Below are positions 26,115-38,200 of a DNA stretch of 47,681 nucleotides, one piece after another. The notes beneath the pieces are model-generated. The model was not told the DNA's origin and did no database searches. It saw nothing but the letters and a program-made list of their open reading frames with translations. The stretch comes from an uncultured Collinsella sp. (GTDB lineage: Bacteria; Actinomycetota; Coriobacteriia; Coriobacteriales; Coriobacteriaceae). The position numbers and the translations under genes are program-made. Every line of letters begins with the position of its first letter. The stretch's first letter is position 1. The stretch lies in contig CABUUD010000005.1 of assembly GCA_902494585.1 (NCBI GenBank), positions 1 to 47,681 of the forward strand, written 5' to 3'.

Positions 26115-26180
26115 TTGGTGCAAGGGGGTCAGGTTTGTTTGCACCATGTTGGCGCGAAGTAACCTGACCACTTGCACCAA
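26115..26180. repeat. 66-bp palindrome TTGGTGCAAG...CTTGCACCAA
   Basis: Left arm 26115-26135 and right arm 26161-26180 pair over about 20 bp with one extra base on the left (GGTCAGGTT / AACCTGACC inside). It lies between the DUF4143 gene and the exported-protein operon in a 283-bp gap. There is no T-run; it could be a terminator, operator or relic of a repeat family. Confidence 0.7.
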
Positions 26181-26246
26181 GGGTTTGACTTTTAAGACAT
26201 CATTAAGGCTTGCGTTGTGGAGCGAACCGCAGGTCAATGCTATTCT

Positions 26247-26274
26247 TTTACCTTATCGTACGGTGTTGTATTCT
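26247..26274 (+). promoter_or_regulatory. predicted promoter of the exported-protein operon
   Basis: -35 TTTACC (26247-26252), 16-bp spacer, -10 TATTCT (26269-26274), leaving a 5' UTR of about 80 nt with a small hairpin (GCCCGCAAGCAGGGC, 26332-26346). Confidence 0.35.
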
Positions 26275-26358
26275 GCCTGAATTCTCTACCTGCGAACAAC
26301 GGATAAACGCGACCGAGCGGAAAGGATGGCACGCCCGCAAGCAGGGCAAATGTAAGCG

Positions 26359-27396
26359 ATGAGTGGCATGGACCGACATAGCGAGCTCCAGCAGCACAAG
26401 ACGGCGGCCGAGTACCGCCAAGCTGCCGACGAGCACGTGCGGACCCTCAAGGATTTCTGGAAGGATTTCCTGGTGAGCGGTCTGTTTGTGTTGGCCGCCA
26501 TCGTTGCCATCTTTGCATGCTTGGCCTGGTTTGCCGCGAATAATCGAGTGAGCGCCACGGGGAGTACGATCGGGGCGAAGGCGGATCGGTATACGCTGAC
26601 CGCCGAGGGCGAGGGCGAGTCCGACGCCCACGTGGGCTATTACGAGCGTTCCGAGCGCACGCCCGAGGAAAAGGATGCCATCGATGGCTTGGATACGACC
26701 GACGCCATGACGGTAACGCTCGGTTCCAACCTGAACAACGAGACCGCGGGCTCTCTGTACCCGGGTGCTCGCGGCAAGATTACATTTACGGTGAAGCCGC
26801 TGGTGAGTGACCTGGACGGGGTCACGATCAATCTGTCGCGCTTGCTTAAGGTCACGAACATTGTTGGCGTTGTTGGGGACGGGGGAACGCTGGCGCCCGA
26901 GGCGGAGGCGCTCCTTGGCTTGATCAAAGGCCACTTGCTGTTCTTTACGAGCTGCGACCAGAACGGGTATTACTCGGGCCGCGTGGTTGATAGCAAGATC
27001 GAGATTCGCAAGAACGCATTTTGCGAAAACGGCGATGTGACCAAGCCAACGAACAAGCCCTTCACCATCAACCTGTACTGGGTGTGGCCGGAGTACTTCC
27101 AAAACTTCGTCCTTACCGGCAACACGAATTACTACAAGAACCTGTTTGCGGCGGCGGGCGACGCAAAGTCTGACTACGGCGCTTTGCAGGCGGACATGAA
27201 CGAGCATAAAGCGAACTACTTCTATGGCGCGGCAAACGGCACGAGTGCTGCCAACGCCCCCGAGGTTTCGTCTAGCATGTCCTTCAGCGACACCGCCATC
27301 TGCTCGGCGCTGTACAACAATGCCGACGAGCAGATCGGCAATAAGGTCAAATACATCCAACTTAGAATTAGCGCTCAGGAGGGCGTGAGCTCATGA
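26359..27396 (+). CDS. membrane-anchored exported protein, first of three
   Basis: 345 aa, not recognised as a named family. A charged N-terminal stretch of about 35 residues is followed by one hydrophobic segment (FLVSGLFVLAAIVAIFACLAWF, about 39-60) and then the sequence AANNRVSATGS. The rest is a soluble, beta-rich outer part with Asn/Tyr-rich loops. The layout recalls SipW-dependent, TasA/CalY-type fibre proteins, but no signal peptidase is nearby. The Shine-Dalgarno is weak. Its end overlaps the next gene by 4 bp. Confidence 0.75.
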   Translation: MSGMDRHSELQQHKTAAEYRQAADEHVRTLKDFWKDFLVSGLFVLAAIVAIFACLAWFAANNRVSATGSTIGAKADRYTLTAEGEGESDAHVGYYERSERTPEEKDAIDGLDTTDAMTVTLGSNLNNETAGSLYPGARGKITFTVKPLVSDLDGVTINLSRLLKVTNIVGVVGDGGTLAPEAEALLGLIKGHLLFFTSCDQNGYYSGRVVDSKIEIRKNAFCENGDVTKPTNKPFTINLYWVWPEYFQNFVLTGNTNYYKNLFAAAGDAKSDYGALQADMNEHKANYFYGAANGTSAANAPEVSSSMSFSDTAICSALYNNADEQIGNKVKYIQLRISAQEGVSS

Positions 27397-28193
27397 GCAC
27401 CATGCAAACGCGCCTCGGCGATGCCCGCAATTGGATAGAAAACCGCCGCGCACAGGCCCTTGCGGTCCTGATATTGCTGGCGGCAATCGCTCTTATCATC
27501 GGCTTGTCGCTCTCGTGGTTTGTGGGCAGCAAAAGTCTGTCTACGGTGGGCAAGATCCAAACGCCCGCGCAGCTTAAGATCATGGGTCCCAACCAGACGA
27601 GCATCGAGCCCATCGAGATTTCGTATGATGAGTCACGGGGCGATGTTAAAAACATAGACGGCACCGTGACCATTCGTCGCGCGTTTTGCGTGCGGAGCGA
27701 CAATGGCGATCCCGCTGCCGGCGGTCAAGCGTTTGAGCTGCAGGTGGCAAATACCACGAATATCACGGGGCTGACAATCAACGTGTATCACGTGACGGTC
27801 AATAATCCGAACGATAAAAACGGCACCGTGGTCGGCCTCGACGGGCTCAACCGCACCTACTCATGGAGCAAGAAGAGCAGCACCCCGATTGAGTTTGCTT
27901 TTATCAACTCCGCGGACGGGACAAGTGCGTTGGCTAAAGAGCTTGAGGCAAACGACCCGACGTACGGCTCGTACGTGAATGTCCAGAAAAACGCCCGTCC
28001 GCTGTATCGGTACCACAAGTTCGCAGGGAGTGGGCTCGATGGCTGGAATGGCAAAACAGCCAACGCCGCCACGAACTTCATCATCGAATGTACGTGGAAT
28101 CCGGGCGTTGTGACCGTAAGCGGAAAGACGGTCTCCAACGTCAAAGAGACCGACATGGTTTATCTAATCGCTCGCGTCACGAGCGGCAACTAA
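27393..28193 (+). CDS. membrane-anchored exported protein, second of three
   Basis: 266 aa. Same plan as its neighbour: N-terminal basic segment, hydrophobic stretch (LAVLILLAAIALIIGLSLSW, about 27-46), then WFVGSKSLSTVGKI, matching the WFAANNRVSATGS pattern of the first protein. The extracellular part has ITGLTINVYHVTV and a conserved-looking NFIIECTWNPG. Start ATG overlaps the previous stop (ATGA), so it is translationally coupled. Family not recognised. Confidence 0.75.
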   Translation: MSTMQTRLGDARNWIENRRAQALAVLILLAAIALIIGLSLSWFVGSKSLSTVGKIQTPAQLKIMGPNQTSIEPIEISYDESRGDVKNIDGTVTIRRAFCVRSDNGDPAAGGQAFELQVANTTNITGLTINVYHVTVNNPNDKNGTVVGLDGLNRTYSWSKKSSTPIEFAFINSADGTSALAKELEANDPTYGSYVNVQKNARPLYRYHKFAGSGLDGWNGKTANAATNFIIECTWNPGVVTVSGKTVSNVKETDMVYLIARVTSGN

Positions 28194-28217
28194 TAAGTAG
28201 GAGGGGAGGGGCGCCAG

Positions 28218-29216
28218 ATGCGAAAAGACAAGAACGAGCAAAATGAAATCGCGAGGCCTGTTGGTAAGCACTTTGCGCAGGTAGATAATTCTAAGACAGA
28301 GCCTTGCTGCACGGAGTCGGCGACCCCTACTTCTAAAGTGCGCAAGCGCCTATGGACGGTTGCGGTGCTGCTATGCGCCGTCGCGATTGTGGCGGGTACC
28401 TACCTTACCTACACGGCCTTTTTGGCGGGTGACTTTCTTAAGTCGGTCGCTGTCTCGGGCACGTCGCAGGCGCTGTTTGCTTCGGACATGCTCACGGGTT
28501 ACACGAATGAGACGCTGAATGACGAGGGTATTGCCGTCCGAAGTGTCATCGCCGACACGAGTGGGGAAAACTGCTTCTTTACCTTTCGCATTTACAACCA
28601 TCTGCTGGGCGACAAGAACAAGGTCAACGACAAGGACGTTAACGCGACGCTGAGCGTGGAGGCGACGGGAACGACGGGCACTTGGAGTGTTAACGGTAAG
28701 CCCACGCTGACGGCGGGCGGCACGGTCGACCTTTCCTTCCCTGCCAACAAGGCAACTATGTATACCTATAAGGTTACGTTTTCCAAGGCGGACCTCAACA
28801 AAGCATCCTTCACCGTTAAAGCCAAGGTCGGCTCCAATAGCCCCGGCACCAACCTTAAATGGCTCGCCGCCAAGATTGCGCCTTCCGAACGTGCAGAGGT
28901 GACGGCTTCGGGCGTTTCGGGCGAGTGGGTCGACAAGAACAAGGATGATACGAATGTCGGCGACTTCGACGCCTACAACTATCGTGTGACCGTTACGGGC
29001 GCTACGACTAAGGTAAAGCTCACGTGGGGAAGCGGGGTCGAGCTCGATCCGTTCTTTGAGGCGAACCACAAGAACGGTAATGGGCAAGCAGCCGTCAGCG
29101 GCAACTCGATCACATACGATGCATCTCCTGGCTCGGAAATCATCACCTTTTACCGGAAGGGTGATTCGAAGCCGACCAGCTGGGAAGCCATTGGCGTTTC
29201 GTGTTCGGCCGCGTAG
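28218..29216 (+). CDS. membrane-anchored exported protein, third of three
   Basis: 332 aa. About 44 charged residues, then a hydrophobic segment (LWTVAVLLCAVAIVAGTYL) followed by FLKSVAVSGTSQALFAS, again the small-residue pattern after the membrane segment. Beta-rich outer domain (TGTWSVNGKPTLTAGGTVDL, a possible Ig-like fold). Strong Shine-Dalgarno AGGAGGGGAGG. Fits the same operon, 24 bp after the previous gene. Function unknown. Confidence 0.75.
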   Translation: MRKDKNEQNEIARPVGKHFAQVDNSKTEPCCTESATPTSKVRKRLWTVAVLLCAVAIVAGTYLTYTAFLAGDFLKSVAVSGTSQALFASDMLTGYTNETLNDEGIAVRSVIADTSGENCFFTFRIYNHLLGDKNKVNDKDVNATLSVEATGTTGTWSVNGKPTLTAGGTVDLSFPANKATMYTYKVTFSKADLNKASFTVKAKVGSNSPGTNLKWLAAKIAPSERAEVTASGVSGEWVDKNKDDTNVGDFDAYNYRVTVTGATTKVKLTWGSGVELDPFFEANHKNGNGQAAVSGNSITYDASPGSEIITFYRKGDSKPTSWEAIGVSCSAA

Positions 29217-29291
29217 GGCTAGCCGAAGCAATCCGCAAGCATAGATTTTGAGACCCCGCGCGGGGCATGAGATAGAACGAGGTAGGACCAG

Positions 29292-32200
29292 ATGAGAACG
29301 GCAAAGCGCATAACAACCGCATGCCTGACTGCGATCATGATTTTCCAGGCGCTCGCGCCCTCCACAGAGGTGTTCGCACAAGAGCTCGACGCCGTTATGG
29401 AGGCATCCGTCTCCGCCGCGCGCGCCGCGGGCAACACGGCGCGCTCCGTACAGGATGGCGTGGCCACCGCGCTGCAAGATGCTGACCAGGCTGCATCTGA
29501 TGACGCCGCAACGACTCCGGGCGCCGACGCTGGCGCTACCGAGGGCGGCGACGGTTCTACCAACGCTGGCGAATCGCAGGACTCCACGACCGATGGAACC
29601 ACTAACGGCGATACCCCAACGGAGGGCGACGCGTCCCAAGATGATGCGGCTACCGATGAGGGCGCTGCTGACGAAGAACAAGCGGATGACGCGGACGCGG
29701 ATGCTGCTGATCAGGCAGGCGCCAACTACCCCATCGCTACTGTCGAGGCTCTCAGGCACGCGTTGGGTGACGGCAATGTCATCACTGACGACTTGGGCGC
29801 CGTCACGGCCATTACCTTTGAGTCCAACGCCGACCTTATCGCCATCTCCAACACCGATCCCGCCATCTACCAGAACGCGAACATCTCCAAAGGTGGCTCG
29901 ACCGGCATCGACTTCGACGTGTGCGGCGCGGAGATCGTGGACGGCCTGGGTAGCCTCACGTTCCAGGGCTTCGGCAGCGATGCCTACCCTTTCAAAGGTA
30001 CGCTCGACCTGGGCGGCAGGTCCCTTACCGCCAACAAGACGCTCTTCAACAACATCGAGCTCAGCGACGCCAACAGCACCGTAAAGCTCACCTGGAAGGG
30101 TACCGATGCCCAGCCCATCGTGGCCGCAAAGGTCACGGGCGCGGACAAGACGCTTGCTGCCACCGTTACCGTGGGCACGCCCAAGAGCGATGCCGAAAAG
30201 GACATCTGCAAGCTAACCTCGCCGCTTGTGGGCGAGGTCACGGGCGCGCTCACGCTTAACGCCACCTATACGACAAGCGCGAACAGCCCCCTGGCAGTCG
30301 ATATGCAATCGAGCGCAGGCAACATGGGCTTGCTTGCGAACACCCTTGCCGAAGGAGCATCGCTTACGCTTGCGGGCCTTACCCTGCCGGACAACCTCAA
30401 CGGCACGCCCACCATCAACGCGTTAGCCGCTGACGCCAACGCGGGGGGTCTTATCGGCGAGGCGCGGGAGGGTGCCACCGTCGCCATGCCAACTGGCATC
30501 GATGTCTCGGCGCTGAGCGTCGCAGGCGAAAACGCGGCGGGCGGTCTTATCGGTAAGGCGACTAAGCTCACGCTCACCGTGGGCAAGGATAACAGTGGAA
30601 AAGAAGCCTCGGGCAAGGCTGTCGCCATCAAGCCCGCGCATGCGGTTGGATCGTCATCTGCCGGGACGTATGCAGGCGGCCTTATCGGCGACGCCTCGTT
30701 TGCCGACGCATTCACCATCAACAGCGGCATCTTCGACTTTGGCAAGGGCGTGGCGCTCAGTGTGTCCAACACGAGCGCTGCCCCTTCCGCCGGCGGACTG
30801 TTCGGCGTACTCGACATATCGAACGGCGACGTGGCCGTCAATGGCGGTTCGTATACAAGCACGCTACAAAACGGCAAGGATGACAACAAGCACGGCAACT
30901 ACGGCGGCTTGGTGGGCAAGCTGTGGGGGAGGAAGAACGGCGACGCGCTGCATGCCTTTACGGTGCAGGGTGATACTGCGGTGTCGTTCGGCGTGGGCTC
31001 CAACGGCAAACTCACCTACGCAGGCGGCCTAGTAGGCTACCTTGGCGAAGGCGGCGGGAGTACTAACGTGTCCGCCGTGGTCATCAGTGATGCAACAGTG
31101 ACATGCTCAACCTCGGGCTACGCCAGTGCAAATGGCAAATACGGCGGCGCCGTGGGCGTCGTGGACACAAACAACGTTCTAGAAGTGCGTGGCCTGAAGG
31201 TCAAAACCGCCAGCGGCGCTACCATCGGCGGCACAAACGGCGGCTTTGCCGGAGTCGTTGGGTCGTCGTGGCTCGGCATCGTCAAGTTCAGCGGTATCAC
31301 CGACCTGTCGGATGCCACCTTCGTGGAAAATGATCACACCGCGCAGCTGATTTATGAGAACTTCAACTCGCTGATTTTTGCCGCCGGTAGCGGAAGCGAT
31401 AGTGACGCCGCCGCAGGCGATATCAAGAAATGGCAATATAAGCGCCCCTCTACGCCCGTCAAGATCGATGACGTGTACAGCTACGGCCAGGTCATTCGCT
31501 TGGGCAACCCGTTGAGCGAGGACCTCATCTCCATCAACAAAGAGCACCAGTGGAACTTTAGCTCTAAGCTCGTAAAAACTGGCGATGCATTTGCGCTGGC
31601 AAGTATCGACGATTTCGCAAAGCTGGCGATTACCTGGCAAACCAACGGCTACTACTCGATGGTTGACGGCGTTACCGAAAACAACCTTAACGGCTTGCAG
31701 TCCTCGACCATTACGGTGAACGGCACTATTGATCTCAAGGGCACGGGCCTAACGGGTTTCGCGCAGGATCGTGCAGACGGCTCGCAAGTTTTCTCGGGAA
31801 CGTTGAACGGTGGCGGCACAATTAACCTTGCCGTCGGCGAGCCGTACGGCAAGCGTGGTGAAGCTGTGCTCGACGACAATGACACGAGCAACGGCAACGG
31901 CAAAATCTACCGCCACGGCCGCTTGGGCTTGTTCGCGGCCGTCAACGGCGCAACCATCTCCAACGTCACAATCGCTGGTTCCATGAAGTTCGATAACGGT
32001 TCGGCTATCGATGCCGGGTCGCTTGCAGGTACCATCGTCGGCAACCTGCCATTGTCTGGCGTAACGTGCAAAACGAATATCGCGTGTGATGATACGTTCG
32101 GCAACGAAGTGAACATTGGTGGTATTGCGGGCAGCGTGTCGGCGGCTTCTACGGTTGCGTTTAAGGATAACAGCAGGGCTCAAGCGACCATCGCTGCAAC

Positions 32201-35200
32201 TAAAACGCTTAACGGCAATAGTCGCATTGGCGGCGCCATTGGTTATGTGGGCGATTATGGCTCGTCATTCAATGTTGCGGGCCTCGAAGTCGCCGGATCA
32301 ATCGAAACCGGCAATTGCACCAGCGGCAAGATTGCCCAGGTCGGCGGTCTTATCGGCTGCATCGCACAGAGCACCTATGGGGCTGATGGGGCAATAGCCA
32401 ACTCGGCCAAAAAGGACGTTAACATTACGGGCCTTTCGTTCAACTCGTTCAAGATGGGAGTCGGAAAGAACGGCGATAAGCTCAATGGCGTGGGCGGTCT
32501 CTTGGGTTATAGCTGGGGCAACGCGGTCGTAACTATCGGAGATGACAACATTAACAAGAGTGAAAACTCCTATGCTTTGAAAACGACCAACGCTTCTATA
32601 ATCGCGACTGTGGATGATTCCAAGGAGCTTGGCGGCCTTGTATACGCAGCCAGCGGTCACTGGATTATCAACAACTACGCCATCGATCTCTCGGGCACAA
32701 AGATTAATGCAGGCGCCGCTCAGACGCTCGGCGTTCTAGTTTGCCGCGGCTGCAAGGTGGATGATAAGACGACATATGGCGTCGAGAGCTACCTAGGCCT
32801 GTACTTGGAGGACAGGGCTTATTGGGATACCGCCTATAGGGTGCCCACCGGCGAGGGGGCCATCGTTGCGTCGGGCGTAACGTCCTTCGATGAATGGGTT
32901 GGCAGCGGTGTAAAACCAAACAACGGCAGCAAGCTCATGGACGCCGACTGGAACACGGTCGTTTCGCTACACACACAGAAAAACAAGCTGGACATGGACG
33001 GCGATTCCACAAAAGACAACAGCTACCATAATCGCTCGTCTTTCGGTCGAAGCCAGAATACGAACGGCAATACCCGCTACTTCTACAACCTCGACATAGC
33101 CTCTAAGAATTGTGAAGGCGGCTTTAGTGGCAGTCAAATCGATACAGCGGACAAGCTGCTCTTATGGTCTGCTTTCTGCTATGCTCCCGCCGGTATTCGT
33201 TCGACAATCGTTCCCGATGGTACGACAGGGCTCGATGATTCCATAACCATAACGGGCACAATCGATTTGGCCGGCTACAGCTACTATCCCACTCAACCGA
33301 TCGGAGAGGTGACGGTTAATAATGCGGCCATCACCTTCTACTACTCCAAGATCAAGGCCGAGCAGAATGGCAACAAGCTAAACTCCGATGCCACCCAGCA
33401 CGAGAACATGCACTGCGGTCTTTTTCAAACGGTGGCAGACGGCGATCTCACAGTAAGCAACGTCACTTTGGGTGGTACCGTTGGGCCCGTTATCAATGAC
33501 GGAAAGAGCTCTACTGACGCTATTGGCGCGAGCGGAAGCTCATCGGGCGCGCTCGTGTGCCGCTACGTGTATGGGTCCAGCGACGGCAATGGCACCAAGA
33601 TTAGAAAGATCTCAATTGATGATCTTACACTCAACAATCTGATTGTCGACGGCGCCAACAGCGCCACGGACGCTAACGCCTATATGCCTCTGCTCATCAA
33701 CGAGATGCAGAAGTACGTGAGCCTGAACGCGAAGAATATCAAGACTACTGGGTACACGAGTGGCACCAAGGCGGCTACGTCGCTGTTCGGAAAGCTTGGT
33801 GTAGGCAGTGAGGCCGATCAGGTGACGGCGAAGTTTGAGCAAATCAGCTTGCCCAGCCAAGAGAACAATACGATCTTCACCCATGCGAGCCTGCTGGAGA
33901 GTTTTGGCTACGGAAGCACGGGCACGGGCTCTGCGGACTACACCTTTACTAGGGCTGATGCCGATGCGGGCAAGGTGACCTACGGATCCGAGATTGATGG
34001 GAGTACGGAGTACCCGGGCAAGCAGCTTTGGTATTACGACGAAGCGACGTATGGTGCCGTGAGCGGCTATGTGACGGTTGATGGTAAGAAGGACGGTGAC
34101 GTCAGGCCTTGGTTCGGTGACTACCTTCCTTATGTTTACAAGGGAAAAGCCGCCGAGGATGGCGTCCAGTATCACGAAATTAAAGTCAACCAGCGCATTC
34201 CAAAGCTGGTAATGGGATGTGGTACCTATGGCGATCCTTATTCCGTCACAAACGCGGCGGAGATGAATGCCATTGCCAACTACATTAATAACATGACGGC
34301 GCTTGACGGCTGGGAGGTCACCATTGTCGCCGACCAGGGTAGGCTCTGCACTCGCCGCAGCAGCGATCACTCGACCGACAATGAGGTTACGTACGTCTAC
34401 AAGCAGGCGAACGGTACCGATAATAAATGGGAGAAGAAGACCGGAGACGCGTCGACCAATTCCCCGCAGACGCTGAGCGACGAAACCATGCACCGCTATA
34501 TGCAGAGCGCGTATTACAGCATCGAGCCTACTGAGGGCAATACGATTACTCTCGACGGCGCATCGTTTGGCGGTTTTGGAAATAGGGCCAACCCGTTTAG
34601 GGGCGTCATCGTTGGCAACTTTGGCAGTGATAATAAAAACGCAACCATCAAGATAGAGAATAACGAGGGTTCGCTTCGCGGCCTTATTCCCTATAGTTAC
34701 GGCAGCGTGGTGCGCGATCTGAATATTCGCTATGTGAACGCGTCGGCGACTATTACTTATTCTGCCAAGGATGCCGACGGCGTTCCGACGGCGTTTTTCG
34801 GTGGCGTTGTCGGCTGCATCCTTGGTGGCGATAACATTATCGATGGCGTGGTCGTTAATGGGACGACGGCCGAAAACCCTACAACGGGATTTACCGTCAC
34901 GGGCGGTGGCGACAAGCCGCATCTTGTTCCCATTGGTGGCTACGTCGGTGCCATTGCGGGTGGCGGCGTGATTTTCCGCAATATGGACAAAAGCGGAAAA
35001 TCTTCCTGGCGTGCTGGAACTGGTGACAAATCTCGTGGTCTGGGAAAGGGCAACTTTGATCTCTACAACAATCCCTACGTCGGTCGCGTGATTGATGGCT
35101 ATGCCTTTAGCGAGGGCTGTAAGGTTGAAAACGGTAACGCTAACTACCAGATTAACGAGCTCACAAAAAAAGGAACCCCCTGTGTCACCACCACGGGCAC

Positions 35201-38200
35201 CGACAACAAGTACCTCGGCACTAACGCCGAGGCTCCTGTGACCATGGTGAAAAACGCCCAGGGCCTTTTGGTGCTCTCGGCCATCATCAGCTCGGGTGCG
35301 GGTGCTGGCGCGGCACATACCAACTACTCCAATAATGGCGTGTTCCGCGGTTCCAAGGCTTACTGGGGCAGCGATTCGCAAGACCCGGCGATATGCGGCT
35401 ACCTGTTTGGCACCAAGGAATATGGCAAGGTACGGAATGCTAACTACGCAAATGTGGGCAAGCCTGAGAGTGCTGCCGGCGATTTCGAAATCGCCAAAAA
35501 CGACGACCAGAAGGCCCCCGGCAAGCAGGGGTGGCACGGCCCGCTCGACCATGATGACGATGTAAATTCGCCCTACCTGGTGGCGTCCTACGCTGCCGAC
35601 TACCAAACGGGCTATGTGTGCGCGTCGAAATCGATCGGCATGAGCTTGGAGTTCAAGCAGGGCGACACCTACGATATGACCGACTACGGCACGGGGTACG
35701 TGGGCCTAAACGGCCGCTACTATTCCAATGCCTGCAATTCGAACCAGCCGGGCACCGACCGCGACCGTATTACGCCGCACGTAGCCACGATCGACGGTAA
35801 CGGCGCCACCATCACGGTGGGTACCGAAGGCACCGCCTACGGCGTCGTCGAATACGCCGACGACGACTATAAGGTCTCGGGCGTGGGTGGTCTATTCAGC
35901 ACCGTGATGTTCACCTCCACCAATGTGGGGCAGAGCGTCACCGCGAACGACGGCGCGCAGGTCAAAGACCTCACCTTTAGCAACTGCAACGTAGCGCTCA
36001 CCTATATCGACACCAACGGCGAAGCCAAACCAGGAGAGGCGCCGAACGACCTTACCGGTGCCGGCCTTTTGGCGGGTGCAACGGCCAACTACGACGACGG
36101 CACGTGCGGCATCTACCGCAACGTGCAGATGAAGAACTGCACCGTGTCGGGCGCAAAGAGCGTAGGAGGGCTTCTTGGCAGCTCGGGCCGCGCCAGACGA
36201 ACTACGAGCGAAGACAGAACCTATATGGTCGAGTTCGGGGACGGGTGGGGCCCCGCGTATCTCTATGACTGCTCATACACTGGCCTTAACGTCACGGGCG
36301 AGAAGAATGTCGGTGGCTATGTGGGTACGGTCGCCTCGGCGTGCGGTGTGTGGACAACCGCAGGCACAGGGGTGAGCGAAAGGACCGTTGGCAAAAACTC
36401 GACCATAACTGCCACAGGGACAGTGCCCTACGTGGGCGGCGTGCTCGGCTATGTCGAAAGAAGCGATATCTCGGTCAACACCAACATCGGCACCACCACA
36501 GCGGCCCAGTCGTCGTGCACGGCAGTCATCTCTGGGGTAAACGTGCTAGCCACCGGGTCGAACTCCGATGACCATATGGGCGCCGGCGGCGTGGTCGGAC
36601 GCGCCCGTGGCGGCGTTATTTCTATGAGCAACGTGCGCATTGATGGCGGAAACGGCACCGAGAACGCCGTCATCGGCGATAAGGCCGGAACGAACAATAG
36701 CATCTACAATGCGGGCGGCCTGATTGGTGAGGTTACGAGTAGCGGTAGCCCCAACAAGTACTGGTTCGACGACTGCAGTGTCAAGAATGTCAGCATCGCC
36801 GGCACCGGCAAATGCTCGGGCGGGCTTATCGGCTACTTCTTCAGCAATGTGAATATAGCCTGCAACAACATCGCGATCGAGAACGCTACGATTAAGGGTA
36901 ACTGGAGCGGCGGTCTGCTGGGCGCGAATAACGCGAGTAACAGCGGATCCGTCGTCATCGACGTTACCAACACAAAGGTATCCAACACCACGTTTAGCGA
37001 AAGGTCCAACGGCGGCATTATGGGCGACGGGCGCGGCCAGTTCCATCTGTTAAACGTGCTCATGGACAGCAATAGCTACAATGCGGGCAAAACCCAGGGC
37101 GTACTCTTGGGCGAGGTTGACACGGGGGATGGTAAGTACAGCCTTTCCGCAGCGGGCGTGGAAGTAAAGCCCGGTAGTGGCAAGACCACGAGCGACCTGC
37201 CGCCGATGGTTTACACGACCAATACGAATACGGCTGCTGTTAACGAGAAAACTTATATTGCCTTCGGCGACTACAACGGCACGGCTGCCGCGCCCAACGA
37301 GAACAAAACGCTTTACGGCGCAGGCGATACTGCTACCACGGCAACGAGTCCGTACGTGACCACGAGGCCCGTGAGCACGCTGGCGGTGCGTGCCTCCGAC
37401 GGCGACACCACCGACCGCTACCTGTTTGGCGACGGCGCCGCCATTGACACTGCGGCGACCATCCAAAGCCAAGCGGGTGCCCGCGTTCCCGGCCGCTACA
37501 CCTACACCAACATCGCCGGCATCAATGATGCCGGCGCATACCAAAACACGAGCACCTATAGCGCGGACAGCTCGCGTAGCACCTATAACGCTAACAACAT
37601 TACTTCGGACAAGAAGGCCAAAACTGACTTCCCCGTGCTCGTGATTCCGGGCAACGATACCACGACGGTGGAGAGCTACCTGAACATCGTGACCAATGGC
37701 GGCTTCTCCGATGCCCGCCGCCTCAACGGCAGCACCGCGCATGTGACCGCCACCGCCGAGGTCTTCTCGCTCGCCGATAACGGCACCTTCGTCAAGGACG
37801 TAGCCGCCTCGCAAGCGCCCACGCTCAAGGTGCTCAACAATGGCACGAGCTCTATGGCATTCCGCGCGAGCACCGACTGGGACAATGAGCAGGGGCGCTT
37901 CACGCTGCTTACGGTCACCTTTAGCGAGGCCGGCCAGAGCTACCGTGTACAGGTACCCATCATCGTCAAGCGCATGCTCGAGATCGACTTTACCGCCACC
38001 TACTCCGAAGGTGCGAACTTCAAGGCTGCCGACTATGCGACAAAATACGACAAGCACGTACTTGTGAGCAGCGGCGACACCATGACCGGCTACCTTACCT
38101 GGACCTATGGCAGCGCTCGGGGCAAGCCGGTCGATTACGGCTGGAACACGCTGCTCGAAGCCGGCGGCTCTATGGGTCCGCTCAACAAGAGCATTACCTT

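Noticed and set aside
26275..26358. Riboswitch in the 5' UTR of the exported-protein operon
   Set aside because: Some GEMM-like words (AGGGCAAA) are present but in the wrong order and without the expected stems.
33612..35606. 664-codon minus-strand frame inside the giant gene
   Set aside because: The plus frame continues the GLUG repeats without break; the antisense product shows no domain.
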